Shown one piece after another: positions 53,427-61,286 of a stretch of 64,000 nt of DNA. Position 1 is the stretch's first letter. The number at the start of each line of letters is the position of its first letter. Both the position numbers and the translations under genes were made by a program. The stretch is from Oscillibacter valericigenes Sjm18-20 (GTDB lineage: Bacteria > Bacillota > Clostridia > Oscillospirales > Oscillospiraceae), in assembly GCA_000283575.1 (NCBI GenBank), contig AP012044.1, forward strand, positions 3,534,001-3,598,000, written 5' to 3'. The notes under the pieces are model-generated. The model was given only the letters and a program-made list of their open reading frames with translations. It ran no database searches and was not told the origin of the DNA.

Positions 53427-54497
53427 GTGGAAAAGGAATTGTGGAAAGGCAATGAAGCCATTGCAGAGGCCGCGATCCGCGCCGGCTGCGACTGCTTCTT
53501 CGGTTATCCCATCACCCCGCAGAGCGAGGTCCCGGAATATCTCTCATTACATATGCCGCAGCACGGCAAGACTTTTGTCCAGGCCGAGTCCGAGGTGGCC
53601 GCCATCAATATGGTGTACGGCGCGGCAGGTTCCGGTATGCGGGCCATGACCTCCTCCTCCTCCCCCGGCGTTTCTTTGAAACAGGAGGGAATCACCTATC
53701 TTGCAGGCGCTGAATTGCCCGCCGTCATTGTCAACTGTATGCGCGGTGGCCCGGGCCTCGGCACTATTCAGCCTGCTCAGGGCGACTATTTCCAGGCCAC
53801 CCGCGGCGGCGGCAACGGCGACTACCGCACGGTAGTTCTGGCCCCCTCCAACATTCAGGAGGCCGTGGATTTCGTGCAGGAGGCGTTCGACATCGCCGAC
53901 CAGTACCGCAACCCCGTGGTCGTGCTGGCGGACGGCCTGATCGGTCAGATGATGGAGCCCATCGAGTGGCACGACGTTCCCAAGCGCAAGCTGCCCGCCA
54001 AGGATTGGGCCACCACCGGCCGTAAGGGCCGCGATCACCACAACATCATCAATTCTCTTTATATCGATCCCAACGAGTGTGATGATTTCAATGCGCATCT
54101 CGCAAAGAAATACCAGCTGATCAAGGAAAACGAAGTCCGCTGGGACACGAAGGACACCGACGACGCCGAGCTTCTGATCACGGCCTACGGCACCCCCGCG
54201 CGAATCGTTCTGACGGCACTGGAGCAGCTCCGCGCCGCAGGCGTCAAGGCCGGACTCTTCCGTCCCATCTCCCTGTGGCCCTTCCCGGAAAAGCCACTGC
54301 ACGATTTGGCAGGCCAGAGCCACATCAAGGCAATTCTGGATGTGGAGATGAGCATCGACGGTCAGATGATCGACGATGTGCGCCTCGGCGTGGAAGGTCA
54401 GAAGCCTATCAGCTATCTGGGCCATGCCGGCGGTGTGATCCCCACTGTGGATGAAATGGTAGAGGCGGGCAAAAAGGCCCTGAAGGAGGCAGAGTAA
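53427..54497 (+). CDS. vorB: 2-oxoacid (3-methyl-2-oxobutanoate):ferredoxin oxidoreductase alpha subunit
   Basis: The 356-residue subunit opens with WKGNEAIAEAAIRAGCDCFF and GYPITPQSEVPEYL, then QAESEVAAINMVYGAA near residue 50 and SSPGVSLKQEGITY near residue 76, as in VorB/KorA. It binds the TPP pyrimidine side and CoA in related enzymes. The GTG start follows AAAGGAGG. The neighbour ilvE favours branched-chain 2-oxoacids over 2-oxoglutarate, but the substrate is an inference. Confidence 0.9.
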   Translation: MEKELWKGNEAIAEAAIRAGCDCFFGYPITPQSEVPEYLSLHMPQHGKTFVQAESEVAAINMVYGAAGSGMRAMTSSSSPGVSLKQEGITYLAGAELPAVIVNCMRGGPGLGTIQPAQGDYFQATRGGGNGDYRTVVLAPSNIQEAVDFVQEAFDIADQYRNPVVVLADGLIGQMMEPIEWHDVPKRKLPAKDWATTGRKGRDHHNIINSLYIDPNECDDFNAHLAKKYQLIKENEVRWDTKDTDDAELLITAYGTPARIVLTALEQLRAAGVKAGLFRPISLWPFPEKPLHDLAGQSHIKAILDVEMSIDGQMIDDVRLGVEGQKPISYLGHAGGVIPTVDEMVEAGKKALKEAE

Positions 54498-54498
54498 C

Positions 54499-55248
54499 AT
54501 GGCGGTCGTATATCAGAAATCCAAAGGACTGACGGACAAGGAGCTCCACTACTGCCCCGGCTGCAACCACGGCATCGTCCACAAGCTGGTGGCCGAGTCT
54601 CTGGAAGAGCTGGGATTGTTGGACGATGCCATCGGCGTGTGCCCCGTGGGCTGCTCCGTATTCGCCTATAACTACTTCAGCTGTGACATGCAGGAGGCCG
54701 CCCACGGCCGCGCTCCCGCCGTCGCCACCGGCATCAAGCGCACTCACCCCACCCAGCCAGTATTTACCTATCAGGGCGACGGGGATCTTGCCTCCATCGG
54801 AGCGGCCGAGATCGTCCACGCCGCCATGCGCGGGGAGAAATTCACCACCATTTTTATTAATAATGCCATTTACGGCATGACCGGCGGCCAGATGGCCCCA
54901 ACCACCCTGATCGGCCAGAAGGCCACCACCTGCCCCCTTGGCCGCACCAAGGAACAGGCCGGTATGCCCATCCGTGTCTCCGAACTGCTGAGCACGCTGG
55001 ACGGCTGCGTATATGCCGAGCGCGTCTGCGTGACGGATATCCCCAACCTGAACAAAGCCAAAAAAGCCATCAAAAAGGCGTTTCAGCTCCAGATGGAAGG
55101 CAAGGGCTTTACCTTTGTGGAAGTTCTGTCCACCTGCCCCACTAACTGGGGCATGACACCGCTGAAGTCCATTGAATGGCTGAAGGAGAACATGATTCCC
55201 TATTATCCGCTCGGAGTCATCAAGGATACCAGCGCGGAGGTGAATTGA
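54499..55248 (+). CDS. vorA: 2-oxoacid:ferredoxin oxidoreductase beta subunit (TPP-binding)
   Basis: The 249-residue subunit has HYCPGCNHGIVHKLVAE near residue 15, a cluster/TPP motif of the family. The TPP-Mg motif is GDGDLASIGAAEIVHAA near residue 92, with NNAIYGMTGGQMAPTT near residue 118. It carries the thiamine chemistry of oxidative decarboxylation to acyl-CoA. It begins one base after vorB and ends one base before vorC, so it is tightly coupled. Confidence 0.92.
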   Translation: MAVVYQKSKGLTDKELHYCPGCNHGIVHKLVAESLEELGLLDDAIGVCPVGCSVFAYNYFSCDMQEAAHGRAPAVATGIKRTHPTQPVFTYQGDGDLASIGAAEIVHAAMRGEKFTTIFINNAIYGMTGGQMAPTTLIGQKATTCPLGRTKEQAGMPIRVSELLSTLDGCVYAERVCVTDIPNLNKAKKAIKKAFQLQMEGKGFTFVEVLSTCPTNWGMTPLKSIEWLKENMIPYYPLGVIKDTSAEVN

Positions 55249-55249
55249 G

Positions 55250-55786
55250 ATGAAAAAAGAAATTATCATTTCCGGTTTTGGCGGCCAGGGCGGCCTGGCT
55301 ATCGGCAAAAATCTGGCGGAAGCCGGCATGGCCGAGGGAATGAACGTCACCTGGGCCCCGTCCTACGGTCCCGAGATGCGCGGCGGCACGGCCAACTGCT
55401 CCGTGGTTCTGTCCGATAAGCCTGTGGGCTCTCCCATTTTTAATCACCCCACCGAGCTGATTGCCATGAACGAGCCCTCTCTTGAAAAATTTGAGGCGGG
55501 CGTGGTCCCCGGCGGCATCGTCTTCGTCAACAGCTCCGTGGTCACCGACAAGGTGTCCCGTCCGGACCTGACGGCGTATTACATCCCCTGCGCGGAAATT
55601 GCCGATGAAGTGGGCAATCCCAAGGTCGGCAACATGGTCATGCTGGGTGCTTATGTCGCCGCCACCAAGGTTTTAAAAACTGAGACCATCGAGGTCATGA
55701 TCCACGAAATGTTTACCGGTGCAAAGGCCAAGCTGGTCCCCCTGAATATTGAGGCTTTCCATCGCGGTATGGCCTGCATCCGGTAA
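55250..55786 (+). CDS. vorC: 2-oxoacid:ferredoxin oxidoreductase gamma subunit
   Basis: The 178-residue protein starts KKEIIISGFGGQGGLAIGKN, with PSYGPEMRGGTANCSVVLSD near residue 38, as in the gamma domain of this enzyme family. It completes the four-subunit set delta-alpha-beta-gamma. A GC hairpin without a U tract (55810-55840) follows. Then comes the T-box of ilvE, so ilvE is separately controlled. Confidence 0.92.
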   Translation: MKKEIIISGFGGQGGLAIGKNLAEAGMAEGMNVTWAPSYGPEMRGGTANCSVVLSDKPVGSPIFNHPTELIAMNEPSLEKFEAGVVPGGIVFVNSSVVTDKVSRPDLTAYYIPCAEIADEVGNPKVGNMVMLGAYVAATKVLKTETIEVMIHEMFTGAKAKLVPLNIEAFHRGMACIR

Positions 55787-55809
55787 TCTTATTTCCCAAA
55801 CGATAAACC

Positions 55810-55840
55810 GCCCGGCCGCCAGATACCCCGGCGGCCGGGC
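55810..55840 (+). terminator. Hairpin after the vor operon
   Basis: An 11-bp GC stem (GCCCGGCCGCC / GGCGGCCGGGC) lies 24 bases after vorC. There is no U tract, so it may act as a pause or mRNA stabiliser. Confidence 0.5.
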
Positions 55841-55920
55841 AAGCCACCTGCCCTTCCGCGTTTTCTTTCTGTGCATTTTAACAATTGACTTTCCCCCGCG
55901 AGGAGCGTATAAGTAATTTA

Positions 55921-56195
55921 ATATCCTAACGTAATGAATGGGAATTGCCGTCAGGATCGCCGCTTCAGAGAACTGCCGTACGGTGCGAGGCAGTGGACGC
56001 GGCCTGATTGGTCTGGCCCAGGAGCGGTTCCGCCCAACAGGAATCTTTCCCAGTAGGCGGTGACGGGTGCCTCCCGATATTGGGGCAGTGCGCGAAAGCG
56101 TACAAAAGCGGCCGCATGTGCGGCAAAGAGAGTGGTACCACGGAAGTTTGGCTTTCGCCTCCCTGTTTATCAGGGGTGCGGGGGCCTTTTGCTTT
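55921..56195 (+). promoter_or_regulatory. T-box leader controlling ilvE
   Basis: The T-box core AGAGTGGTACCACGG is at about 56129-56143, followed by a terminator (arms about 56149-56168 and 56171-56190, then TTTT). Stem I is recognisable: CCGCTTCAGAGA near 55960 pairs with GGAGCGG near 56021, and the distal loop is GGTGCGAG near 55985. The UGGU bulge fits a tRNA ending ACCA, as for Leu, Ile and Val. The specifier is not certain; by spacing from the AGGAG strand, CTG (Leu) near 56013 fits best, with GTC or ATT nearby as alternatives. Confidence 0.82.
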
Positions 56196-56230
56196 ATTAC
56201 TTCAAAATAAACGTAAGGGAGAGTTTTAAA

Positions 56231-57316
56231 ATGCTGAACATCAAGATTACCAAGACCACTTCCCCCAAGGCAAAGCCCACCGACGAATCCAAGCTGGGTT
56301 TTGGCAAGACCTTCACGGACCATATGTTTATCATGGACTATACTGCGGGCCAGGGCTGGCACGATCCCCGCATCGTCCCTTATGCCCCCATCACCCTGGA
56401 CCCCTCCGCCGTCGTGTTTCACTATGCGCAGGAGTGCTTTGAGGGCATGAAGGCCTATCGCACCGCTGAAAATAAGATCCAACTGTTCCGTCCGGACTGC
56501 AACGCACGCCGCATGAACAACACCCAGGATCGTCTGTGCATCCCTGAGATCCCCGTGGAGGACTTCATACAGGCCGTCAAGGCTCTGGTGGAGGTTGAGA
56601 AGGACTGGGTTCCCCATTCCGAGGGCTCATCCCTGTACATCCGTCCCTTCACCATCGCCACCATGGCTCAGCTGGGTGTCCACGCATCCACCAGCTATCA
56701 GTTCATCATCATCTGCGCTCCCTCCGGTGCCTACTACGCCGCTGGTCTGGCTCCCATCGACATCTATGTGGAGGACACCTATGTCCGCGCCTGCCCCGGC
56801 GGTACCGGCTTTACCAAGTGCGGCGGCAACTATGCGGTCTCTCTGCTGGCCGGCAAAATTGCCGAGGAGAAGGGCTACAGCCAGGTACTGTGGCTGGACG
56901 GCGTGGAGCGCAAATACGTCGAGGAAGTCGGCGCTATGAATATCTTCTTTAAGATCGACGGCAAGCTCTATACCGCTTTGGCCCAGGATAAGGACGGCAC
57001 CGTGCTCCCCGGTGTCACCCGCCGCTCCATCATCGAGCTGCTGAAGGACTGGGGCTATGAGGTCGTCGAGGGCAAACTGGCCATTGCTGACATCATGAAG
57101 GCCTCCAAGAACGGCAAGCTGGAGGAGGTCTTCGGCACCGGTACCGCCGCTGTCGTCTCCCCCGTCAAGCAACTGGACTATGAGGATCAGTCCGCCAAGA
57201 TCGGTAACGGTGAGATCGGTTCCCTGACCCAGAAGCTGTACGACACCCTTACCGGCATCCAGTGGGGTAAGATTCCCGACACCAAGGGCTGGATTGTCCC
57301 CGTCTGCAACGGCTGA
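56231..57316 (+). CDS. ilvE: Branched-chain amino acid aminotransferase
   Basis: The 361-residue fold-type IV PLP enzyme is of the larger eukaryote-like BCAT2 group. FGKTFTDHMFIMDY lies near residue 24, FHYAQECFEGMKAYR near residue 63 and EEVGAMNIFF near residue 232. It interconverts Leu, Ile and Val with their 2-oxoacids, the substrates of the oxidoreductase encoded upstream. AAGGGAGAG precedes the ATG at 56231. The longer frame upstream is inside the T-box and is not used. Confidence 0.95.
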   Translation: MLNIKITKTTSPKAKPTDESKLGFGKTFTDHMFIMDYTAGQGWHDPRIVPYAPITLDPSAVVFHYAQECFEGMKAYRTAENKIQLFRPDCNARRMNNTQDRLCIPEIPVEDFIQAVKALVEVEKDWVPHSEGSSLYIRPFTIATMAQLGVHASTSYQFIIICAPSGAYYAAGLAPIDIYVEDTYVRACPGGTGFTKCGGNYAVSLLAGKIAEEKGYSQVLWLDGVERKYVEEVGAMNIFFKIDGKLYTALAQDKDGTVLPGVTRRSIIELLKDWGYEVVEGKLAIADIMKASKNGKLEEVFGTGTAAVVSPVKQLDYEDQSAKIGNGEIGSLTQKLYDTLTGIQWGKIPDTKGWIVPVCNG

Positions 57317-57340
57317 TCTTTTGCTACACGCAATTTCCAC

Positions 57341-57377
57341 CTTGCCCGGCTGCACAAGCAGCCGGGCAAGGCTTTTC
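57341..57377 (+). terminator. Terminator after ilvE
   Basis: CTTGCCCGGCTGC (57341-57353) pairs with GCAGCCGGGCAAG (57358-57370), followed by GCTTTTC. Confidence 0.85.
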
Positions 57378-57573
57378 TTCCGTCGTGGGCCATCTGCCGA
57401 GCCGAACCGGCTTTGCATTGAAAATAGGCGCTTTCCCCTCGTAACTGTCTAAAATCAATTGGACGCTGAAAATCTCATGAATTTATATTCCGGTATTAAA
57501 TAAGCTCGTTTACGCAAGCTCTTTTCGGGAAGGGCTCGACGTCGACTGCAAGCAATAATCTCATTCCTCCGCC

Positions 57574-58311
57574 TCAGCCCACAAATCCTCCGTCAACGGT
57601 CAAAATCTGCCCAGTGATAAAGGATGCCTCCTCTCCTGCCAGAAATGCGGCCGCCGCCGCGATATCCTCCGGCGTCCCAAGTCGGCCCAGAGGAGTCTGC
57701 GCGGCCAGGGCATCCATCGTCTCCCGGCCCAGAGAGCGAACCATGTCCGTGTCGATACAGCCGGGGGCAACTGCGTTCACCCGGATATGGGACGGGGCCA
57801 ACTCCATCGCCAGAGAGCGGGTCAAGCCCACCACCGCGGCCTTTGTGCTGGAGTAGGTCACCTCGCAGGAAGCACCACGCAAGCCCCAGATCGAGGAGAT
57901 ATTGACGATGCTGCCCCGCTTCTCATGCAGCATGTGGGGCAGCGCCGAACGGATCGTGTTTCGCATTCCGCCCACGTTCACAGCGAATGCCCGGTTCCAT
58001 GTTCCGTCGTCCACGTCCTGAAACAGCCCGCCCGGCAGGGCGATTCCGGCGTTGTTCACCAACACCTCCACCGGTCCCAGTGCGGCCTGCGCGGCCCGAA
58101 ACATCGCCTTCACCGCCTCAGGCTCGGCCGTGTCCGCTCCAAATGCGGCAGCATTACACCCCGCCCGCCGCAGTTCCTCTGCCAATTCTTCCGCCGCTGC
58201 GCGACTTCGATGGTAATTGACGGCAACATCGTATCCCTGTTCCGCCAGCTTTCGGACAATCGCCCGCCCGATTCCTCGGCCTCCGCCGGTAACCAGCGCC
58301 ACTTTCCTCAC
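57574..58311 (-). CDS. SDR-family oxidoreductase (FabG-like)
   Basis: The 245-residue protein has the NAD(P) loop TGGGRGIG near residue 9, NNAG near residue 87, catalytic Ser in IVNISSI near residue 138 and YSSTK (Tyr/Lys near residues 153/157). Length and motifs fit 3-oxoacyl-ACP reductase-like SDRs. There is no fab gene nearby, so a role in fatty-acid synthesis is not supported, and the substrate is unknown. The gene is isolated. Confidence 0.88.
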   Translation of the reverse strand: MRKVALVTGGGRGIGRAIVRKLAEQGYDVAVNYHRSRAAAEELAEELRRAGCNAAAFGADTAEPEAVKAMFRAAQAALGPVEVLVNNAGIALPGGLFQDVDDGTWNRAFAVNVGGMRNTIRSALPHMLHEKRGSIVNISSIWGLRGASCEVTYSSTKAAVVGLTRSLAMELAPSHIRVNAVAPGCIDTDMVRSLGRETMDALAAQTPLGRLGTPEDIAAAAAFLAGEEASFITGQILTVDGGFVG

Positions 58312-58641
58312 GGTTTCTCCGCTCCCCTCTCCTCACCCGTCTGATGACTGGTTTTGGTTTTCATTGGCACCATTATAAATACTTTTTTCTCATACCGCAA
58401 CCAGCGTTTATAATCTTATCCGTTCCCAAGTTCCTTGACACCTCGCCCCCTTGCTTTGTATACAGGCGACCATAGGCAGAGCCGATGGAATACGGCGCAC
58501 CACCAGCCAAAGTTGTTCGGTTTTCAATTGACAGCGGGGTGGAAAACAGGTACAATAGCAAGTAGTTCCGTTTTTCGCCTACCACACTGCTGGCTGAGTA
58601 TATCCGTCGCCTCGCGGACTATCAGAAGCTGAAGTTCACAT
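58312..58641. other. Intergenic region with a strong tRNA promoter and coding remnants
   Basis: A near-consensus plus-strand promoter, TTGACA (58527-58532), 17-base spacer, TACAAT (58550-58555), points at the tRNA genes. Just before the damaged tRNA a short open frame (LLAEYIRRLADYQKLKF, about 58585-58640) looks like the end of a lost gene. Nothing else is recognised. Confidence 0.55.
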
Positions 58642-58710
58642 GTTTCCGTAGCTCAGCCGGATAGAGCGTCCGTCTTCTAAGCGGAAGGTGACCTAAAACC
58701 TCCGGCACCA
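58642..58710 (+). pseudogene. Damaged tRNA-Arg (UCU anticodon), T arm missing
   Basis: The 5' part is a normal tRNA: GTTTCCG acceptor strand, TA, a D arm GCTC..GAGC and an anticodon arm TCCGT/GCGGA with loop CTTCTAA (anticodon TCT, Arg). After the variable region the sequence is about eight bases short. No TTCGA loop is present and the 3' strand CTCCGGC does not pair with GTTTCCG, although CCA is encoded. It is therefore probably non-functional. Confidence 0.7.
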
Positions 58711-58722
58711 AATTTCATATTT

Positions 58723-58799
58723 GCGTTCGTAGCTCAGCAGGATAGAGCGTCCCCCTCCTAAGGGGAAGGCCCCCGGTTCGAATCCGGGTGAGCGTACCA
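58723..58799 (+). tRNA. tRNA-Arg (CCU anticodon)
   Basis: This is a complete 77-base cloverleaf with encoded CCA. The D arm is GCTC..GAGC, the anticodon arm TCCCC/GGGGA has loop CTCCTAA (anticodon CCT) and the T arm is CCCGG TTCGAAT CCGGG. The acceptor stem includes three G-U pairs. It shares a promoter with the damaged tRNA upstream and is followed by a terminator. Confidence 0.92.
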
Positions 58800-58800
58800 A

Positions 58801-58837
58801 AAACACTGTATTTCTAAAGAAACATGGTGTTTTTTTG
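58801..58837 (+). terminator. Terminator after the tRNA-Arg gene
   Basis: AAACACTGTaTTTCT pairs imperfectly with AGAAACATGGTGTTT and is followed by seven T. Confidence 0.8.
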
Positions 58838-58968
58838 TTTTAAAAGTACAGCTCATTATTTTGCTTCCACCAGCAAACCGCGTCTGGATTTTTCCTTTGT
58901 CACCTTAATATTGCTGGAACAGTTTTGGGGGCTATCCACGTTTTGGAACGGTTTTGGCTAATACGGTA

Positions 58969-59118
58969 TTAGCCAACCGGTTTTGCAATCAAACCTGCCA
59001 GTGCCGACGCCAACTCGAGCGACTGCCGAAGCTGCTCGATCAGCAGCTCCACATTCAAGGCTACCGGTTGCTCTGCAGGTAGATAAAGAAAACCACTCGC
59101 CCTGTAGGACGAGTGGTT
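58969..59118 (-). pseudogene. C-terminal gene remnant, family unknown
   Basis: A minus-strand frame of about 49 codons ends in TAA at 58969-58971. Its last 30 residues (ALNVELLIEQLRQSLELASA then LAGLIAKPVG) look like genuine helical protein rather than chance. There is no ribosome site or suitable start. A terminator-like hairpin overlaps its upstream end. It may be the tail of a lost mobile-element or regulatory gene. Confidence 0.4.
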
Positions 59119-59454
59119 TTAGCTTACCCGTTACTCGCGGTTTATCACACAGCCGAAAACCCGTTGAAGAAAATAAACCATATGTGTTGGAATAAGTCTT
59201 GTGTTGGTAATTTGGTGGGGATTTTAACCTCGGACCCACTGCTAAAAAGGCAACTGGTCTACCTATATTCGTCCGGCTTTTGAGGCCGTGTCAAGGGATG
59301 TTCGCATTTCGGACTGCGAGCAGTGAATTAAACTGCGTTTTCCAGCTGTGTCTGAATGAATTCAGAGTTCAGATACAATCTGGAAATAAACCAGTGCTCA
59401 GCAACTCCGTGAGGTAGAATACCGGGCGGTGCGAATCTATAGTGGGCGGATCGC

Positions 59455-60723
59455 TCAGCCAAACAGATTCGGTAAAAATGTCACCGTCCACGGAATATAG
59501 GTGATCATTACCAGCACTACCAGCAATACTGCCAGCATCGGCAGCAGATCCCGCATCTGCTGTTTCAGGCTCACCTTTGCGATTGAGCCGGAAACAAACA
59601 GGCAGACGCCCAAAGGCGGCGTGCACATACCTATGGTCAGATTCACCGCCATCACCAGACCGAAGTGGATCAGATCGATGCCCATGGCCTGCACCAGCGG
59701 CAAAAACAGTGGTGTGAAGATCACCAGCGCGCTGGTAGTATCAATAAAGGTACCCGCAATCAACAACACGATATTGATTACCAACAGCATCAGATATTTG
59801 TTGCTGATGGTGGCGGAGAGGAACGCGCTGACCGTCTGAGGTACCTGCGCCACGGTGATGACCCACGTAAAGAGACTGGCACAGGCCACCACGACCAGCA
59901 CCTGGCCAGTGGACTTGGCACAGTCCACAAACAGAGCGAACAAGTCCTTCAGCTTCAGTTCTCTGTAAACGAACAGGCCCAGAATCAGAGCATACGCACA
60001 GGCGATGGCACCGGACTCGGTGGCTGTGAAAATGCCGGAAAGAATGCCGCCGATGATGATGATGGGCATGATCAGAGCCAGCAGCGCATCCTTTCCAGTC
60101 TTGACAATTTCTCTGGTGGTGGCCCGCTTTTCGCGGCCCACATAATGCCGCTTTTTTCCGATGACATAGCTGTAAATCATCAGACCCACGCCCATGATGA
60201 TGCCGGGAACAAAGCCGCCGATAAACAGCTTTCCCACGCTGACGCCAGCCATGGTTCCGTACAGCAGCAGCGGGATGGACGGCGGGATGATGGGGCCGAT
60301 GGAACCGCCGCAGGCCAGCAGCGGCGCGGAAAAGGTATTTTCATACCCCTTCTTTTCCATAATGGGGATCATGATTCCGCCGATGGCCGCGGTGGCAGCG
60401 ATAGCGGAACCGGTGATGGCGGCAAAGAACATACAGGCCAGAATGCTGACCATGGCAAGGCCGCTTGGCAGATGGCCGATCAAAGCGTCCGCAAAGTCCA
60501 CGATCCGCTTGGAAATGCCGCCCTGCACCATCAATCCGCCCGCCAGAATAAACAGCGGGATGGCGATGAGCGCCGTACTGTCGGTGCCGGTAAACATGCG
60601 CTGCACCACCACTGTCAGCGGGTAGCCACCCTGCATGATTCCAAACAAGGAGACCAGTCCCAAAGAAAAACAGATGGGGATGCCCACTAAAAACAGGACA
60701 AACAGCAGTAGAATAAAAATCAT
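59455..60723 (-). CDS. dctM: TRAP transporter large permease (DctM)
   Basis: The 422-residue protein has about twelve membrane segments and DctM motifs: VVVQRMFTGTDSTALIAIPLF is spread over residues 38-58, AAITGSAIAATAAIGGIMIP near residue 100 and GGSIGPIIPPSIPLLLYG near residue 140. It forms the sodium-driven channel of a tripartite importer for organic anions. Its ATG overlaps the DctQ stop by four bases. It is the last gene of the operon. Confidence 0.94.
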   Translation of the reverse strand: MIFILLLFVLFLVGIPICFSLGLVSLFGIMQGGYPLTVVVQRMFTGTDSTALIAIPLFILAGGLMVQGGISKRIVDFADALIGHLPSGLAMVSILACMFFAAITGSAIAATAAIGGIMIPIMEKKGYENTFSAPLLACGGSIGPIIPPSIPLLLYGTMAGVSVGKLFIGGFVPGIIMGVGLMIYSYVIGKKRHYVGREKRATTREIVKTGKDALLALIMPIIIIGGILSGIFTATESGAIACAYALILGLFVYRELKLKDLFALFVDCAKSTGQVLVVVACASLFTWVITVAQVPQTVSAFLSATISNKYLMLLVINIVLLIAGTFIDTTSALVIFTPLFLPLVQAMGIDLIHFGLVMAVNLTIGMCTPPLGVCLFVSGSIAKVSLKQQMRDLLPMLAVLLVVLVMITYIPWTVTFLPNLFG

Positions 60724-61208
60724 TTCTCACCGGCCTCCTTTCTGTTAAAATCGCGGACTTGTCCCACTAGAATCTGCACCATATAGAACAGCATCACTAG
60801 CGCCGCAGATGGAATGCTGGCGTAATAGACCGTCATGGGGATAGGCAGATAGGAGGTGGACTGGGAGAGGCCGCTCTTTGCAAACTGTCCGCCGTAGACC
60901 ATCAGAAATATAAAAAAAGCACACAGGATGATATTAATAAGAATTTCCACAGCTTTCCGCATTTTGACCGGCATTGCCGTCAGCACCACGTCCACGTTCA
61001 GGTTTCCCTTTTCCCGGACGCACCACGCCGCCCCCCAGAACACCAGATACGTGAAGGCCAGACGCAGGATGTCCGTGCTCCACGGGAGGGGGGATTTCAA
61101 GACATACCGGCACAGGACCTGCGCAAAAGTGATAACAAACACCGTGGCGGCGCTGATTCCCATGACGAAACGGGTCAGTCCGTCTACTATTTGATTCAAT
61201 GCCTTCAT
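60720..61208 (-). CDS. dctQ: TRAP transporter small permease (DctQ)
   Basis: The 162-residue protein has four membrane segments and the DctQ pattern RYVLKSPLPWSTDILRLAFTY near residue 33 (W and basic residues in the second segment). It bridges DctM and works with the DctP binding protein. It begins 78 bases after dctP, a gap filled by a 12-bp hairpin. Confidence 0.9.
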   Translation of the reverse strand: MKALNQIVDGLTRFVMGISAATVFVITFAQVLCRYVLKSPLPWSTDILRLAFTYLVFWGAAWCVREKGNLNVDVVLTAMPVKMRKAVEILINIILCAFFIFLMVYGGQFAKSGLSQSTSYLPIPMTVYYASIPSAALVMLFYMVQILVGQVRDFNRKEAGEK

Positions 61209-61237
61209 ACTCTCTCCTTTTATAAAGGGACCCGCCG

Positions 61238-61268
61238 GAATCGGCTGCCCGAATGAGGCAGCCGATTC
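61238..61268 (-). promoter_or_regulatory. Intercistronic hairpin between dctP and dctQ
   Basis: GAATCGGCTGCC (61238-61249) and its exact complement (61257-61268) form a 12-bp stem with a seven-base loop. No U tract follows. Such structures often protect binding-protein mRNA and lower permease expression. Confidence 0.55.
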
Positions 61269-61286
61269 TACAGGTCAAAGTTGCTT

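Larger units (their letters stand above)
58800..59454. other. Gene-poor stretch downstream of the tRNA with remnants
   Basis: Apart from the tRNA terminator this region contains a palindrome GGCTAATACGGTATTAGCC (58956-58974), a coding remnant on the minus strand (58969-59118) and a hairpin ACCACTCGtcc..GGACGAGTGGT (about 59094-59118). The last 230 bases before the TRAP permease gene contain nothing I recognise. Lower GC and broken frames suggest past insertion and decay. Confidence 0.5.

Noticed and set aside
58958..59239. 93-codon minus-strand frame after the tRNA
   Set aside because: The neighbouring frame (58969-59118) has the protein-like sequence; this frame looks like a shadow.
59369..59626. 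85-codon minus-strand frame overlapping the dctM end
   Set aside because: It overlaps the dctM 3' end in another frame and lacks a ribosome site or family features.
59665..60690. 341-codon open frame on the plus strand
   Set aside because: Antisense to dctM, with a low-complexity Gln/His/Asp-rich translation.
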